64,000 nt of DNA from positions 11,560,495 to 11,624,494 of the forward strand of contig NW_022098001.1 of the NCBI RefSeq assembly GCF_002288925.2. Direction: 5' to 3'. The DNA is from Delphinapterus leucas (taxonomy: Eukaryota; Chordata; Mammalia; Artiodactyla; Monodontidae). The notes below the pieces were generated by a model that saw nothing but the letters and a program-made list of their open reading frames with translations, was not told the origin of the DNA and did not search any database. Positions 33,251 to 44,599 of this stretch are shown piece after piece. Every line of letters begins with the position of its first letter. Position 1 is the stretch's first letter. The translations under genes were made by a program, and so were the position numbers.

Positions 33251-34252
33251 TTTAAAAATCTGTGATTGGGAAACAGTGAAACTGGTGAATAGCAGACATC
33301 ACAGCATCAAATAATTGAGGGCAGGGAAGCCTCTTGTACATTTGTCCTGAGTTGTTTGCCGGGTGAGATAGATTCCTGTGAACAGGGGAATGGGAGAATG
33401 AATGATCCTTGGAGCTACAGAGAGAAAGGAGTCAAGCTGGAGTGAGGGTCTGAGGATCTCAAACAAAAGTATGCAATGTACATTTCCCCACTTATTCCTT
33501 GATCCTCTTTTTGAGTGCTGGTACTTCTTATGTGTCACATATAGGAACATAAATAAAATAGAATCCCTTTTCTTGTGAAGCAAACATGTACACAAATAAT
33601 TACAATGTAATGTGAGAAAAAGTAATAAAAAGCTGTGCACATCAGTTTTTAGTGAGGTGGGAATTTATTTGTCAAAACTACTGCAAGTAACTTTCTTAGT
33701 GCTTCACGGATCTTCTGAGGCTCCTTTATTATGATGGGTTATGTTAAAAAAATAAAGCCCCAGGTTATACAGACGTTGTTGTGTTCTCAAGCCATGATTG
33801 TTAACGTGAACAGCAGTAGAGACCAAGGTACACCATTAACATATGTTTGTCCAAGTAAGTTGGTGAAGACGGCCAATTTTAGCTTTCTGAGGGTAACTTT
33901 CTTCTCCCTTTCAGTAGCCTTCATGTTGTCTTCAGGTTGTCAACTGGGAAATTATCTCGTATGTCGTTCTTAATGTTTATTGACAGACTGCTTGCCTATC
34001 CCTACTGTGTACCATTTCTGTCACTGTGTTGTTTAAACACACTTTTAGTCTTTTAACTTCAACTTTTGAATAAAAGGATTTTTCTGCTGCTAAAGGGACT
34101 TCAGCAAACTGTAATAAGCCATAATGGAAAAGAATATATATTTCAAGAGTTTTGTGAGATAATTGTTAAACACAGCTATTATTAAAAACTTAATTATACT
34201 CATGTATAATTAAATTATATTAAAACAAAGATAATAAATATTCAAAGTTCCT
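33251..34252. other. Intergenic sequence, no gene
   Basis: No recognised repeat. Open frames on both strands are short and unsupported. Confidence 0.35.
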
Positions 34253-34262
34253 TGCTCCCTAG

Positions 34263-35007
34263 GTTTTTTTTTTTTTTGAATCTTCTGAAAATATTGAAAA
34301 TATAGCTACCTGAAGGCCTGTTCTGCAAGTTTGTCCCAGAGCACAGAGTGCCTCATTCCTTTATTTATTTATTTCTTTGATGTGGACCATTTTTTTTTTC
34401 CACACACACACACTGTATTTTATTTTTACAAGAGATAAATAAACTGACACCAAGCATTGTAAATGGATGACCACAACAAAAGCAACAATGTTTGCAATTA
34501 CCAAACACGAAACACACTCATACTATGTCATAATATTGACATTCAGTCCAGGAATCCTCCACTGTAACAGCTCCTTTACTTTGCAGTGAAAATTGATTTG
34601 TATACTTTTTGCCTCTGAGTCCTTGTGGGATTTTTTTTTTTACTCAAACTGAAAGTCACAAAAATTATAATCATCCTCATCAGTTCACTCAGTCCCATGT
34701 GATTAATTTTTTTTTATCTTGATCTTTCGTTAGCACTTTTATGAATTCATCAGTTTTCCATTAGAGTTCTGAAAATGCTTATTCATTCAGTTCAGCAGTA
34801 TAGTCCGTTACGCGAAACCTGTACTTGTCAGAGGATGTGGACCATTTTTTTAAGTCTTTATTGAATTTATTACAATATTGCTTCTGATTTATATTTTGGT
34901 TTTTTAGCCCAGAGGCATGTGTGATTTTAGTTCCCCGACCAGGGATCCAACCAGCACCACCTGCATTGGACGGCGAAGTTTTAACCACTGGAGTGCCAGG
35001 GAAGTCC
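34263..35007 (-). mobile_element. CHR-type SINE (antisense) with apparent 3' transduced tail
   Basis: The SINE body is 34852-35007, in a subfamily whose 3' end on the minus strand reads GGTCCACATC. The whole insert is bounded by a perfect 10 bp duplication TGCTCCCTAG at 34253-34262 and 35008-35017. Beyond the SINE 3' end lies about 90 bp of unrelated sequence (about 34,278-34,366) and then a second A tail (T run 34264-34277). The natural reading is a 3' transduction; a retrocopy later entered the SINE. Confidence 0.7.
34397..34833 (-). pseudogene. Retrocopy (processed 3' transcript fragment) inside the SINE
   Basis: Read on the minus strand, 34833 to 34397 begins in a short open frame ending DKYRFRVTDYTAELNE then stop, continues as AT-rich 3' UTR-like sequence, and ends with AATAAA, a GT run and an A run. 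GATGTGGACCATTTTTT is present at both edges (34379-34395 and 34834-34850) as a target duplication. The parent gene is not identified; the frame may also be chance. Confidence 0.55.
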
Positions 35008-35124
35008 TGCTCCCTAGTTATTTTACTACATTATACTATTATTTATGCTCCTGAGCTTATTTATGTCTCTATGGTGAAGAATTAGATTAACAGTGTGCTA
35101 CTACTGCACATCTTTCTCCAACCC

Positions 35125-35240
35125 AACTCTGTTCTCTGTGTACCAGGATGTCACACTGGTAGCTTGAAATTGGGCGTGGCGCTCTTGTGGAAATTTAGAC
35201 TACAAATCTGCAAGTGCTACAAATCAGAGCCTGACTTATT
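35125..35240. repeat. Dispersed repeat of unknown family, copy B
   Basis: Second copy of the 33,085-33,250 repeat, with GTAGCTTGAAATTGG and AGTGCTACAAATCAGAGCC. Confidence 0.45.
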
Positions 35241-35289
35241 GTTTTGTTGATTGTTTTTTAAGCATAATTTCTGTGAGGATATGGCCGAG

Positions 35290-35640
35290 GAAGAATAGGC
35301 ATGTTGTAGTAATGAATGAACCTCAAAATCTCAGTGGCTTAGCACAATGAAGTTAATCTCTTGCTCACAGAAACCTTGATGAAATTGGTGATTTTCCAGG
35401 GTACTGTCCTCCTTGTCGTGATCTGCCACTCCAGGCTGCTCTCTCTTGTGGAACTTCATCTCAACACATGACCCCCATGACCATCACGGCAGGGGAGGAA
35501 AGAGCTGGAAGGCGGCGCTCTCTCTAATATGCTTCCTCCTAGAAGTGACACATTTCTCCTCTCAGCCCATTGGCCAGAACCAATCACATGATCCTGTCTA
35601 ATTGAAAGGTCGGGTGGAAAATTTGGGAGACAACATGGAT
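35290..35640. mobile_element. Old dispersed repeat, family unassigned
   Basis: Contains AACCTCAAAATCTCAGTGGC, AGGAAAGAGCTGGAAGG, AGAAGTGACACATTTCTC and CCATTGGCCAGAACCAATCA, a pattern I know from a placental interspersed repeat without being able to name it. Confidence 0.5.
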
Positions 35641-35789
35641 ATTCTATCAATACTAAATATCTCAGTGAGTTTTCTGGTAAAATAAATACCCAAATTTAGC
35701 TTCCACTTTTATATTCTCTCATAGCACCCTATACTTTCCTTTTTAGGAGTTATCAGAATTGTCATTACATTAGTTCCTAATATCATATT

Positions 35790-35960
35790 ATGGTCTAATT
35801 GTCTGTTTAGTAACTTGTCTCTCCCAAAGCTTCATGTAGGCAGGGGTCATCTGTCTTATTCATAGTTGTATTCCCAGTGCCTAGCACAGTGCTTGCCATA
35901 TAATATTTTGGTTTGTCAAGTTTACTGCTATATTTTTTAGGTGAATGAATAAATATGTAA
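35790..35960 (+). mobile_element. L2 3' end fragment
   Basis: GCTTCATGTAGGCAGGGGTC, TTGTATTCCCAGTGCCTAGC and ACAGTGCTTGCCATATAAT follow the L2 3' consensus. Confidence 0.7.
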
Positions 35961-36054
35961 TCTACATTGCTATAGAAAATGTACATAATCTACATTTCCT
36001 ATAGTAGGGAAGAAAGTTATGTAAGTGAGTGATACATAAGTGCTTTTAAAAATT

Positions 36055-36222
36055 GAAAATAAAGATGACAGCACTTATATTATCAGTAATCCCACAGAGT
36101 GATGGTGGAGTTGATTTGCTGTTATAGTTCTTTTAACAATTCAATGTGTATTATTCCTCTGATTGCGTACAAAATATTGACACATTCTCTTTAGTGGAAA
36201 ACACTGATCAAATAGAAGATCT
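36055..36222 (+). repeat. Local duplication, copy 1
   Basis: About 150 bp (TATTATCAGTAATCCCACAG onward, to TTAGTGGAAAA) aligns by eye at roughly 80% with 38,661-38,840 in the same orientation. Not a family I recognise. Confidence 0.65.
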
Positions 36223-36365
36223 ACTACAGCAATTTAAGATGTTCTAATTTACCTACATTTATGCTACTGTATGTTTTCTCAGTTTTCATTAAAAAATTTT
36301 TTAACCCCTTTGGGTACTATTAGAGCATCTTTGTGGGGTGTTTTCCCTCTAAGTTTTTTATTTTT

Positions 36366-36505
36366 ATTTTATTATTTTTTATTTTTTATTTTTATTAAGC
36401 ACCATGCGGTGCTTATGGGATCTTAGTTCCCTGACCGGGGATTGAACCTGTGCCCTCAGCAGTGAAAGCGCTGAGTCCTAACCACTGGACCGACAGGGAA
36501 TTCCC
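36366..36505 (-). mobile_element. CHR-1-like SINE (antisense)
   Basis: T-rich tail, then GGGATCTTAGTTCCCTGACC and the end GACCGACAGGGAATTCC. CTAAG plus T run flanks both sides. Confidence 0.85.
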
Positions 36506-36734
36506 TAAGGTTTTTACTTTTTACAAAGAGTATTTGAATTAAACAGTGATTGATTCTGAGTTTACTCTTTTAATTTTTTACCTTTTATTACCATGTGACA
36601 AGACTTGAAATTCAGTAAAACCATGATAAAACAACTCTAGTTTTTTATCTTTCACAATGGGGAAAGGGCTATTGAAAATCTATACCGCACACACTTTCTC
36701 CATGAATCTAACAAGATTTAAAAATCACCTTTTT

Positions 36735-37223
36735 GGAATGAAATTGAGTTATTTGTAATGAGGTGGATGGACCTAGAGTCTGTCATACAGAGTGAAGTAA
36801 GTCAGAAAGAGAAAAACAAATACCGTATGCTAACGCACATATATGGAATTAAAAAAAAATGGTACTGATGAACCTAGTGGCAGGGCAGGAATGAAGATGC
36901 AGATGTAGAGAACAGACTTGAGGACACGGGGTTGGGGGGAAGGGTAAGCTGGGACGAAGTGAGAGAGTGGCATTGACATATATACACTACCAAATGTAAA
37001 ATAGCTAGCTAGTGGGAAGCAGCCGCATAGCACAGGGAAATCAGATCGATACTTTGTGACCACCTAGAGGGGTGGGATAGGGAGGGTGGAAGGGAGACGC
37101 AGGAGGGAGGGGATATGGGGATATATGTAAGTATATGTACAGCTGATTCACTTTGTTATACAGCAGAAACTAACACACCATTGTAAAGCAATTATACTCC
37201 AATAAAATGAATAAATAAATACA
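36735..37223 (+). mobile_element. 5'-truncated L1 with artiodactyl/cetacean 3' end
   Basis: GGAATGAAATTGAGTTATTT, GAGGTGGATGGACCTAGAGT, GTGAAGTAAGTCAGAAAGAG (end of ORF2), then the 3' UTR to TATACTCCAATAAAATGA. AATCACCTTTTT is duplicated on both sides. Confidence 0.88.
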
Positions 37224-37235
37224 TAATCACCTTTT

Positions 37236-38235
37236 TATGATCAAATATCTTACCTCTGGTGTCTGAGCAGTCCTTGTGATTATTGTAACTTTGTTTCTTA
37301 GAAAAGAGTAAAGAATTAGGCTGGTTTCTTACTGTATAAAAAGCTATTTCCTCCCCAAACAGAATGTTTAGGAGAGAGAAGAGTTTTCAACCTCAAACCT
37401 GTATATTTATGTCAGAGACTTAATGTCTGGGTCGTTAAATACAAGCAGAATCATAAAGATAGCTTTTCCAAGTTACATTCAGGAGAAAAGATAATATTGC
37501 CCCTAAATTAGACAAGGGATAAACTCCAGACCAATTTTTAAAAGCTTGGTAATAAGTCATTCTAAGCTTGATTTACTCTGTTTCTGAAAAGCCTTTCTTA
37601 ATATCTCGACAAGACACTTTAATTCCCTTGAGGTCGTGGGTGATTTGGAGTTGATGTTAACTCTTTAACCTTACTAGTAGTTCCACAAGTACTATAAAAA
37701 TGGACAAACAATCCAGTGCTAGTGTCAGCCTGATCAATGTGTGGCCGACACTTTTTTTTCTTCCAGATGGTCTCACAGGCCGGCCAGCTGGGCCACTGCC
37801 AGCATCTTCTGGTTGCTATTGGAAATGGACCAAACTTTATACATCAGGGGATCTAAGAAGCAGACTGTTCTCCATTGTTCACATTCTTCTATTCAAATTC
37901 ATATTCCCTTAAGGACTATATGTCCTTTTGCCTGTCTACAACTATTATGCCTGCTTTTTCACTCCCTGAAAGGCTCAGTAATACTTTTGGGGGGATAATG
38001 TGTTGGCCTAAATAGGCTTTTTATTGAGAATAGAAGTAGTGATACATTTTCCTTGACATGGCTTGGACATGCTATTGTTTTCCCAATTATTTTTGTTATG
38101 TATTTTGGAGATTTTAAATTTTTTTAAATGACTGAAACCCACATGCTTACTCTCCCCAAGGACTACTTCTGTTCTCATTTCATGCAAACCCAGACACACA
38201 ACTCAGCAGCATTATACGGTCTTTAGAAAACCCAC
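37236..38235. other. Intergenic sequence, nothing recognised
   Basis: AT-rich, with no repeat or gene that I can support. Confidence 0.35.
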
Positions 38236-38239
38236 TATA

Positions 38240-38425
38240 GGATGGTGGTTAATAGGGTGAATTCAATCTTTATTCTGGCTGTGGGACCTTCAATATGTTG
38301 ATTACCCTCTCTAAGCCTCAGTTTCCTTATCGCTAAAATAGAGATGATGGTAATAGTACTCACAAAGTTGTTGTCAACATAAAATTTAAAAATTCATGTT
38401 AAGTGTTCAATAAATTGTGGCTATT
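38240..38425 (+). mobile_element. MIR SINE
   Basis: CTGGCTGTGGGACCTTCAAT, CTCTCTAAGCCTCAGTTTCC and AAGTGTTCAATAAATTG are in MIR order. Confidence 0.7.
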
Positions 38426-38429
38426 TATT

Positions 38430-39110
38430 AGTGGACAGTATAAAGTTTAGAAATATTTTTTATTAAAGAATAATTGAAACGTATAAAAATAGAGAGAAAA
38501 GTACAGTGTACCCACATGTACTCATTTCCTAGTTTCAGTGATGATTATTTTGTGGTCAGTCTGATTTCATCTTATTTCCCATTCCTTTCCCCAGTATTCA
38601 TTTGAAGCAGATCTCAGGTTTCATATCTTTTTACCCCTAAATACTTTAGTATATGTTTCTAAAATATAAAGAGAAGCCTCATGTCTTTAAATATTATCAG
38701 TAACCTCATAAAGTGATGATGGGCTTGATTTGCAGCTATAGTTCTTTTCCTTTACCAATTCGACATCTATTATTCCTCTGATTGTGTACAAAATATTGAC
38801 ACTTTCTCTTCAGTGGAAAAATTGATAAATAGAAAACCTATTTTCTATTTAATATAAAACCATAATAACATTATTAATATTGGTTAAAATTAATTAAATT
38901 TATAAAATTTTAACAAATTCCATTAAATTAATAAAATTAATACAAAATTTAATATCATCAACCATCAATCCACTGTTCAAGTTATTAATTTGAACTCATA
39001 ATTTAAAAAATATCGGTTTATTTGTTTGTATCTGGATCCAATTAAGGTCCACACATTGTTATTGTTGATACTGCTCCTAAGTCTTTTTAATCCATGGTTT
39101 TCTTATCCTC
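38430..39110. mobile_element. Old LINE/LTR repeat, unassigned, interrupted by duplication copy 2
   Basis: AAGTACAGTGTACCCACATG, TTTGAAGCAGATCTCAGG and AAATACTTTAGTATATG (left), with AATATCATCAACCATCAATC and GATACTGCTCCTAAGTC (right), read like two halves of one placental repeat separated by 38,661-38,840. Confidence 0.45.
38661..38840 (+). repeat. Local duplication, copy 2
   Basis: Same-orientation partner of 36,055-36,222; shares TTATTCCTCTGATTG and TACAAAATATTGACAC exactly. It sits inside an older repeat, so this is probably the derived copy. Confidence 0.65.
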
Positions 39111-39254
39111 CCTTTGCTTTTCCCCTTGCAGTTTAACTGTTGAAGAAACTGGTCATCTGAATTTTGCTAATTGCTAACGCCTAGTGTGTAGCATGTTCCT
39201 TTGTCTCTTATGATCCTTGTGAACTGGTTGTTAAACCTTTTTTTCTTTTTTCTT

Positions 39255-39948
39255 TTTTTTGAATTGAAATATAGTTGATGTACCTTATTATTTAGTTCCA
39301 GGTGCACTACATAGTGATTTGACATTGGCATACATTATGAAATGATCACCACGATACGTCTAGTAACCATCTGTCCCCACACAATGTTATTACAATATTA
39401 TTGGCCATATTCCTTATGCTGTATATTATATCCCCATGGCTTATTTATTGTATAACTGGGAGCTTGTGCCTTGTAATCCCCTTTACCTATTTCACCCCAC
39501 CCCTACCTCCTCCCCTCTGGCAACCACCTGTTTGTCCTCTGTATCTATTTTCTTTGTTTTTGTTTTTTTAATATTTATTATTTATTTAATTTTATTTTTT
39601 TGGCTGCATCTGGTCTTAGGTGCGGCAGGCGGGATCGTCCATTGTGGTGCTCAGGCTCCTCGTTGCTCTGGTAGGCTTCTCTCTAGTTGTGGCCTGCAGG
39701 CTCCAGAGCGTGCAGGCTCCAGAGCACGTGGGCTCTGTAGTTGTGGCATGGGGGGTCTCTAGTTGTGGCCCGCGTGCTCAGTAGTTATGGTGCGTGGGCT
39801 TAGTTGCCTTGCAGCATGTGGTATCCTAGTTCCCTGACCAGGGATCGAACCCACATCCCCTGCATTGGAAGGAGGATTCTTAAACACTGGACCACCAGGG
39901 AAGTCCCAATTTTCTTTGTTTTTAATTTAAAATTTTTAAATTTTATTT
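39255..39948 (-). mobile_element. L1 3' UTR (antisense), split by a SINE
   Basis: GAATTGAAATATAGTTGATG, ATCACCACGATACGTCTAGT, ATATCCCCATGGCTTATTTA and CCTCCCCTCTGGCAACCACC are antisense L1 3' landmarks. Confidence 0.8.
39562..39908 (-). mobile_element. Long CHR-type SINE with exact TSD (antisense)
   Basis: TTTTTTGGCTGCATCTGGTC to CACCAGGGAAGTCCC. Perfect 15 bp duplication ATTTTCTTTGTTTTT at 39547-39561 and 39909-39923. Confidence 0.92.
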
Positions 39949-41187
39949 TATTTTTTGTAAAATAACAGTTTTTTAAATAAAAAATTCTTATTGAAATATA
40001 GTTGATTTACAATGTTCTGTTAGTTTCTGGTGTACGGCAAAGTGATTCAGTTTTATACGTATGTATATATATATATACACACACATACATACATATGAAT
40101 ATATATATTCATATTCTTTTCCATTATGGTTTATTGCAGGATATCGAATATAGTTCCCTGTGCTATACAGTGGGACCTTGTTGTTTATCTATTTTATATA
40201 TAGTAGTTTGTATCTGCTAATCTGAAACTCCTATTTATCCCTCCCCCCTTTCCCCTTTGGTAACCATAAGTTTGTTTTCTATGTCTATGAGTCTGTTTCT
40301 GCCTTGTAAATAAGATCATTCATATTATATTTTAGATTTCTTACATAAGTGATATCGTGATATTTGTCTTTCTCTTTCTGACTTACTTTGCTTAGTATGA
40401 TAATCTCTAGGTCCTTGCATGTTGCTGCAAATCTTTGTTTTTTAGATTCCACATATAAGTGAGATCATATGGTATTTGTCATTCTCTGTCTGACTTATTT
40501 CACTTAGCATAATACCCACTAGATCCATCCATGTTGTCACAAATGGCAAGATTTCATTTTTTAATGACTGAGTAATAATATTGCATTGTGTATATATACC
40601 ATATCTTCTTTATCTGTTCATCTATTAATGGATACTTTGGTTGCTTCTGTATCTTGGCTATTATAAACAATATTGTAATAAACATTTGAGTGCATAAATC
40701 TTTTTGAATGTGTTTTGGGTTTTTTTGAGTAAATACCCAGAAGTAAATTTGCTGGATCACATGGCAGTTTTATTTTTAATTTTTGAGGAAACTCCATACT
40801 GGTTTCCATAATAACTGCACTAATTTACAATCCCAACAACAGTGCACAAATGTTCCATTTTCTCCACATCCTCGGCAATACTTGTTATTTGTTGTCTTTT
40901 TGATAATAGCTGTTCTGACAGGTGTGAGGTGATATTTCATTGTGGTTTTGATTTGCATTTTCCTGATGATGAGTGATGATGAGCATCTTTTCATGTGCCC
41001 GTTGGCCATGAAAAAATGTCTTTGGAAAAGTGTCTTTGGAAAAATGTCTATTCAGGTCTTCTGCCCATTTTAAAATCAAGTTGTTTTTTTATTTGATGTT
41101 GAGTTGTATGAGTTCTTTGTATGTTTTGGGTAATAACCCCTTATTGGATATATCATATGCAAATATCTTCTCCAGCTGCATTTTAAA

Positions 41188-41346
41188 AATTTTATTTATT
41201 TATTTATTTGGCTGCGCCATGTCTTAGTTGTGGCGTGTGGGGTCTTCGTTGTGGCATGTGGGATCTAGTTCCCTGACCAGGAATCGAACCTGGGACCCCT
41301 GCATTGGGAGCATGGAGTCTTAGCCACTGGACCACCAGGGAAGTCC
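41188..41346 (-). mobile_element. CHR-type SINE, intermediate form (antisense), in L1
   Basis: TTTATTTATTTGGCTGCGCC to ACCACCAGGGAAGTCC. It entered the tail region of the neighbouring SINE at 41353-41696; TGCATTTT flanks both sides. Confidence 0.88.
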
Positions 41347-41352
41347 CTGCAT

Positions 41353-41696
41353 TTTTTTTTTTAAATTTATTTTTGGCTGCGTTGGGTCTTCGTTTCTGCG
41401 CACAGGCTTTCTCTAGTTGCGGTGAGAGGGGGCTACTCTTTGTTGTAGTGCACAGGCTTCTCATTGTGGTGGCTTCTCTTGTTGCAGAGCATGGGCTCTA
41501 GGCGTACGGGCTTCAGTAGTTGTGGTGTGCAGGCTCAGTAGTTGTGGCTCGCGAGCTCTAGAGCGCAGGCTTAGTAGTTGTGGCACAAGGGCTTAGTTGC
41601 TCCATGACATGTGGGATCTTCCCTGGCCAGGGATTGAACCTGTGTCATCTGCATTGGCAGGTGGATTCTTAACCACTTCGCCACCAGGGAAGTCAC
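41353..41696 (-). mobile_element. Long CHR-type SINE (antisense), in L1
   Basis: TTTATTTTTGGCTGCGTTGG to CACCAGGGAAGTCA. Its target duplication CTCCAGCTGCATTTT (41173-41187) and CTCCAGCTACATTTT (41697-41711) spans the second SINE as well, giving the insertion order. Confidence 0.88.
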
Positions 41697-42359
41697 TCCA
41701 GCTACATTTTTGCTTTGTTGATAGTTTCCTTCACTGTGAAAAAGCTAAAAAGTTTGATGTAGTGTTATTTGTTTATTTTATTTTTTGTTGTTTCCCTTGC
41801 CCAGGAAGACATAGCCAAAAAAATATTGCTAAGACTGATGTTGAAGAGTGCACTGCCTATGTTGTCTTCTAGGAGTTTTATGGTTTGGGTCTTACACTTA
41901 AGTCCCTAATCCATTTTGAGTTTATTTTTGTAGGTGGTTTGAAAAAGTAGTCCAGTTTGATTCTTTTGCATGTAGCTGTCCAGTTTTTCCAAGGTGATTT
42001 ATTGAAGGGGCTGTCTTTTCCCTGTTGTATATTCTTTCCTCTTTTATCATAGATTAATTGACCAGATAAGTGTGGGTTTATTTTTGGGCTCTCTATTCTG
42101 ATCCATTGACCTATGTGTCTGTTTTTCTGCCAGCACCACACTGTTTTGATGACTGTAGCTTTGTAGTTTAGTTTGAAATTGGGGCACATGATACCTCCAG
42201 CTTTGTTCTTCTTTCTCAAGATTGCTTTGGCTATTTGGGGTTTTTCATGTTTTAGTACAAATTTTAGAATTATTGTTTTCTGTGAAAAATACCTTTGGTA
42301 GTTTCATAAGGATTACATTGAATCTGTAGATTGACTTGGGTAGTATGGTCATTTTTTTT

Positions 42360-42613
42360 TTTTATTTTTTAAATATTTATTTATTTAATTTATTTATTTG
42401 GCTGTACCGGGTCTTAGTTGCAGCATGCGGGATCTTCATTGCCACATGTGAGATCTTCATTGTGGCATGTGGGATCAGTTTTTTTTTTTTTAGCCGTGGC
42501 ATGCATGCTCTTAGTTGTGGCATGTGGGATCTAGTTCCCTGACCAGAGGTCGAACCCAGGCCTCTTGCATTGGGAGCATGGAGTCTTAACCACTGGACCA
42601 CAAGGGAAGTCCC
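42360..42613 (-). mobile_element. CHR-type SINE, intermediate form (antisense), in L1
   Basis: TTTATTTATTTGGCTGTACC to CCACAAGGGAAGTCCC. Has two near-copies of a GGATCTTCATTG unit and an internal T run at about 42,479-42,491. Confidence 0.85.
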
Positions 42614-42713
42614 TTCATTTTAAAAATATTAATTCTTCCAGTCTATGAGCATGGTAGATCTTTCCATTTGTTTATCTCATCTTCAATTTCTTTCATCAGT
42701 GTCTTATAGTTTT

Positions 42714-42833
42714 TTAAAAATTTAAGTTAATTTTTAATTTTTTTGGCCATATCACACAGCTTGTGGGATTGAACCCAGGTCCCCTGCAGTGGAAGTGCAG
42801 AGTCCTAACCACTTGACTTCCAAGGAATTCCTC
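42714..42833 (-). mobile_element. CHR-1-like SINE with exact TSD (antisense), in L1
   Basis: TTTTTTTGGCCATATCACAC to CTTCCAAGGAATTCC. Perfect 14 bp duplication TGTCTTATAGTTTT at 42700-42713 and 42834-42847 within the L1. Confidence 0.9.
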
Positions 42834-44097
42834 TGTCTTATAGTTTTCAGAGTACAAGTCTTTTTCCTTTTTGGTTAGATTTATTCGTAGGTATTTTATT
42901 CTTTTTGATGAAATTGTAAATGGGATTGTTTTCTTAACTTCTCTTTCTGATAGTTCATTGTTAGTGTATAGAAATGCAACAGATTTCTGTATATTGATTT
43001 TGTAACCTGCAACTTTATGGAATTCATTAATTAGCTTTAATAGTTTTTTTATGGGGTTGTTAGGATTTTCTATATATAGTATCATGTCATCTGCAAACAG
43101 TGTCAGCTTTACTTCTTCCTTTCCAATTTGAACTCCTTTTATTTCTTTTTCTTGTCTGATGTCTGTGGCTAGAACTTCTGATACTATGTTGAATAGTTGA
43201 GAGTGGGCATCCTTTTGTTCCTGATCTTAGAGGAAATGCTTTCAGCTTTTCACCATTGAATATGATGTTGACTGTAGGTTTCTCATATATGGTCTTTATT
43301 GTGTTGAGTCACGTTCCCTCTCTACCTACTTTGTTGAGTGTTTTATCATTAATAGATGTTGAATTTTGTCAAAAGCTTTTTCTGTGTCTATTGGGATGAT
43401 CATATGATTTTTATTCTTCATTTTGTTAATGTGGTGTATCCTGTTGATTGATTTATATGTATTGAACCATCCTTGCATTCCTGGAATAAATCGCACTTGA
43501 TCATGGTGTGTATGTTTGCTTCCTTCCCCAGGTTAGGAAAGTTTCAACTATTATTTCTTCAAATAAGTTCTCTGCCTCTTTCTCTCTTTTCCTTCTGGGT
43601 CCCCTGTAATGTGAATGTTAGTACACTTGATGTTGTCTCAGAGGTCTCTTAAACTATCCTCACTTTTAAAAATTGTTTTTTCTTTTTTCTGTTCAGTTTG
43701 GGTGATTTCTACTACTCTGTCTTCCAGATGGGTTGCTCCTTTCCTCTGTATCATATAATCTACTTTTGATTCCTTCTAGGATATTTTTAATTTCAGTTAT
43801 TGTACTCTTCATGCCTGTTTCTTCTTTTTATTTTCTCTTTGTTGAAAGTCTTCATGTGTTCATCCATTCTTCTCCCATGTTCAGTGAACATCTTTATGAT
43901 CAGTACCTTGAACTCTTTATTGGGTAGGTTGCTTTTCTCCACTTAACTTAGTTTTTCTGGGGCTTTGTCTTGTTTCTTTGTTTGGAACATACTCCTCTGT
44001 CTCCTCATTTTGCCCAATTCCCTGTGTTTCTTTCTCTCTTTTTTTTTTCTAAAATGCTTAATGTGACGGAAACCACAAGGGTTTCTCATTATTCTTA

Positions 44098-44446
44098 TTT
44101 ATTTATAAATTTATGTATTTATTTATGGTTGTGTTGGGTCTTCATTGCTGTGCATGGGCTTTCTCTAGTTGCGGCGAGTGGAGGTTACTCTCCGTTGTGC
44201 TGCACGGGCTTTTTGTTGCAGTGGCTTCTCTTGTTGTGGAGCATAGGCTCTAAGCATGCGGGCTTCAGTAGTGGTGGCACACGGGGTTCAGTAGTCGTGG
44301 CTCATGGGCTCTAGAGAGCAGGCTCAGTAATTGTGGGGCAGAGGCTTTGTTGCTCCGTGGCATGTGGGATCTTCCTGGACCAGGGCTCAAACCTGTATCC
44401 CCTGCATTGGCAGGCGGATTCTTAACCACTGTGCCACCAGGGAAGC
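44098..44446 (-). mobile_element. Long CHR-type SINE (antisense), in L1
   Basis: TTTATTTATGGTTGTGTTGG to CCACCAGGGAAGC, next to a C run (44446-44455) at its 5' boundary. Lies between the ORF1-like and 5' UTR-like L1 parts. Confidence 0.85.
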
Positions 44447-44599
44447 CCCCCCCCCGTGTTTATTTCTATGTGTTACTTTTAGTTACATTTCCCAATCATG
44501 GAGATGTGGCCTTATGTAGGAGAAGTCCTATGGGGCCCAGAAGCATGTTCCCCTGTGATCACCAGAGCTATATGCTCTAGGGGTGCCCTCTATGTGAGC

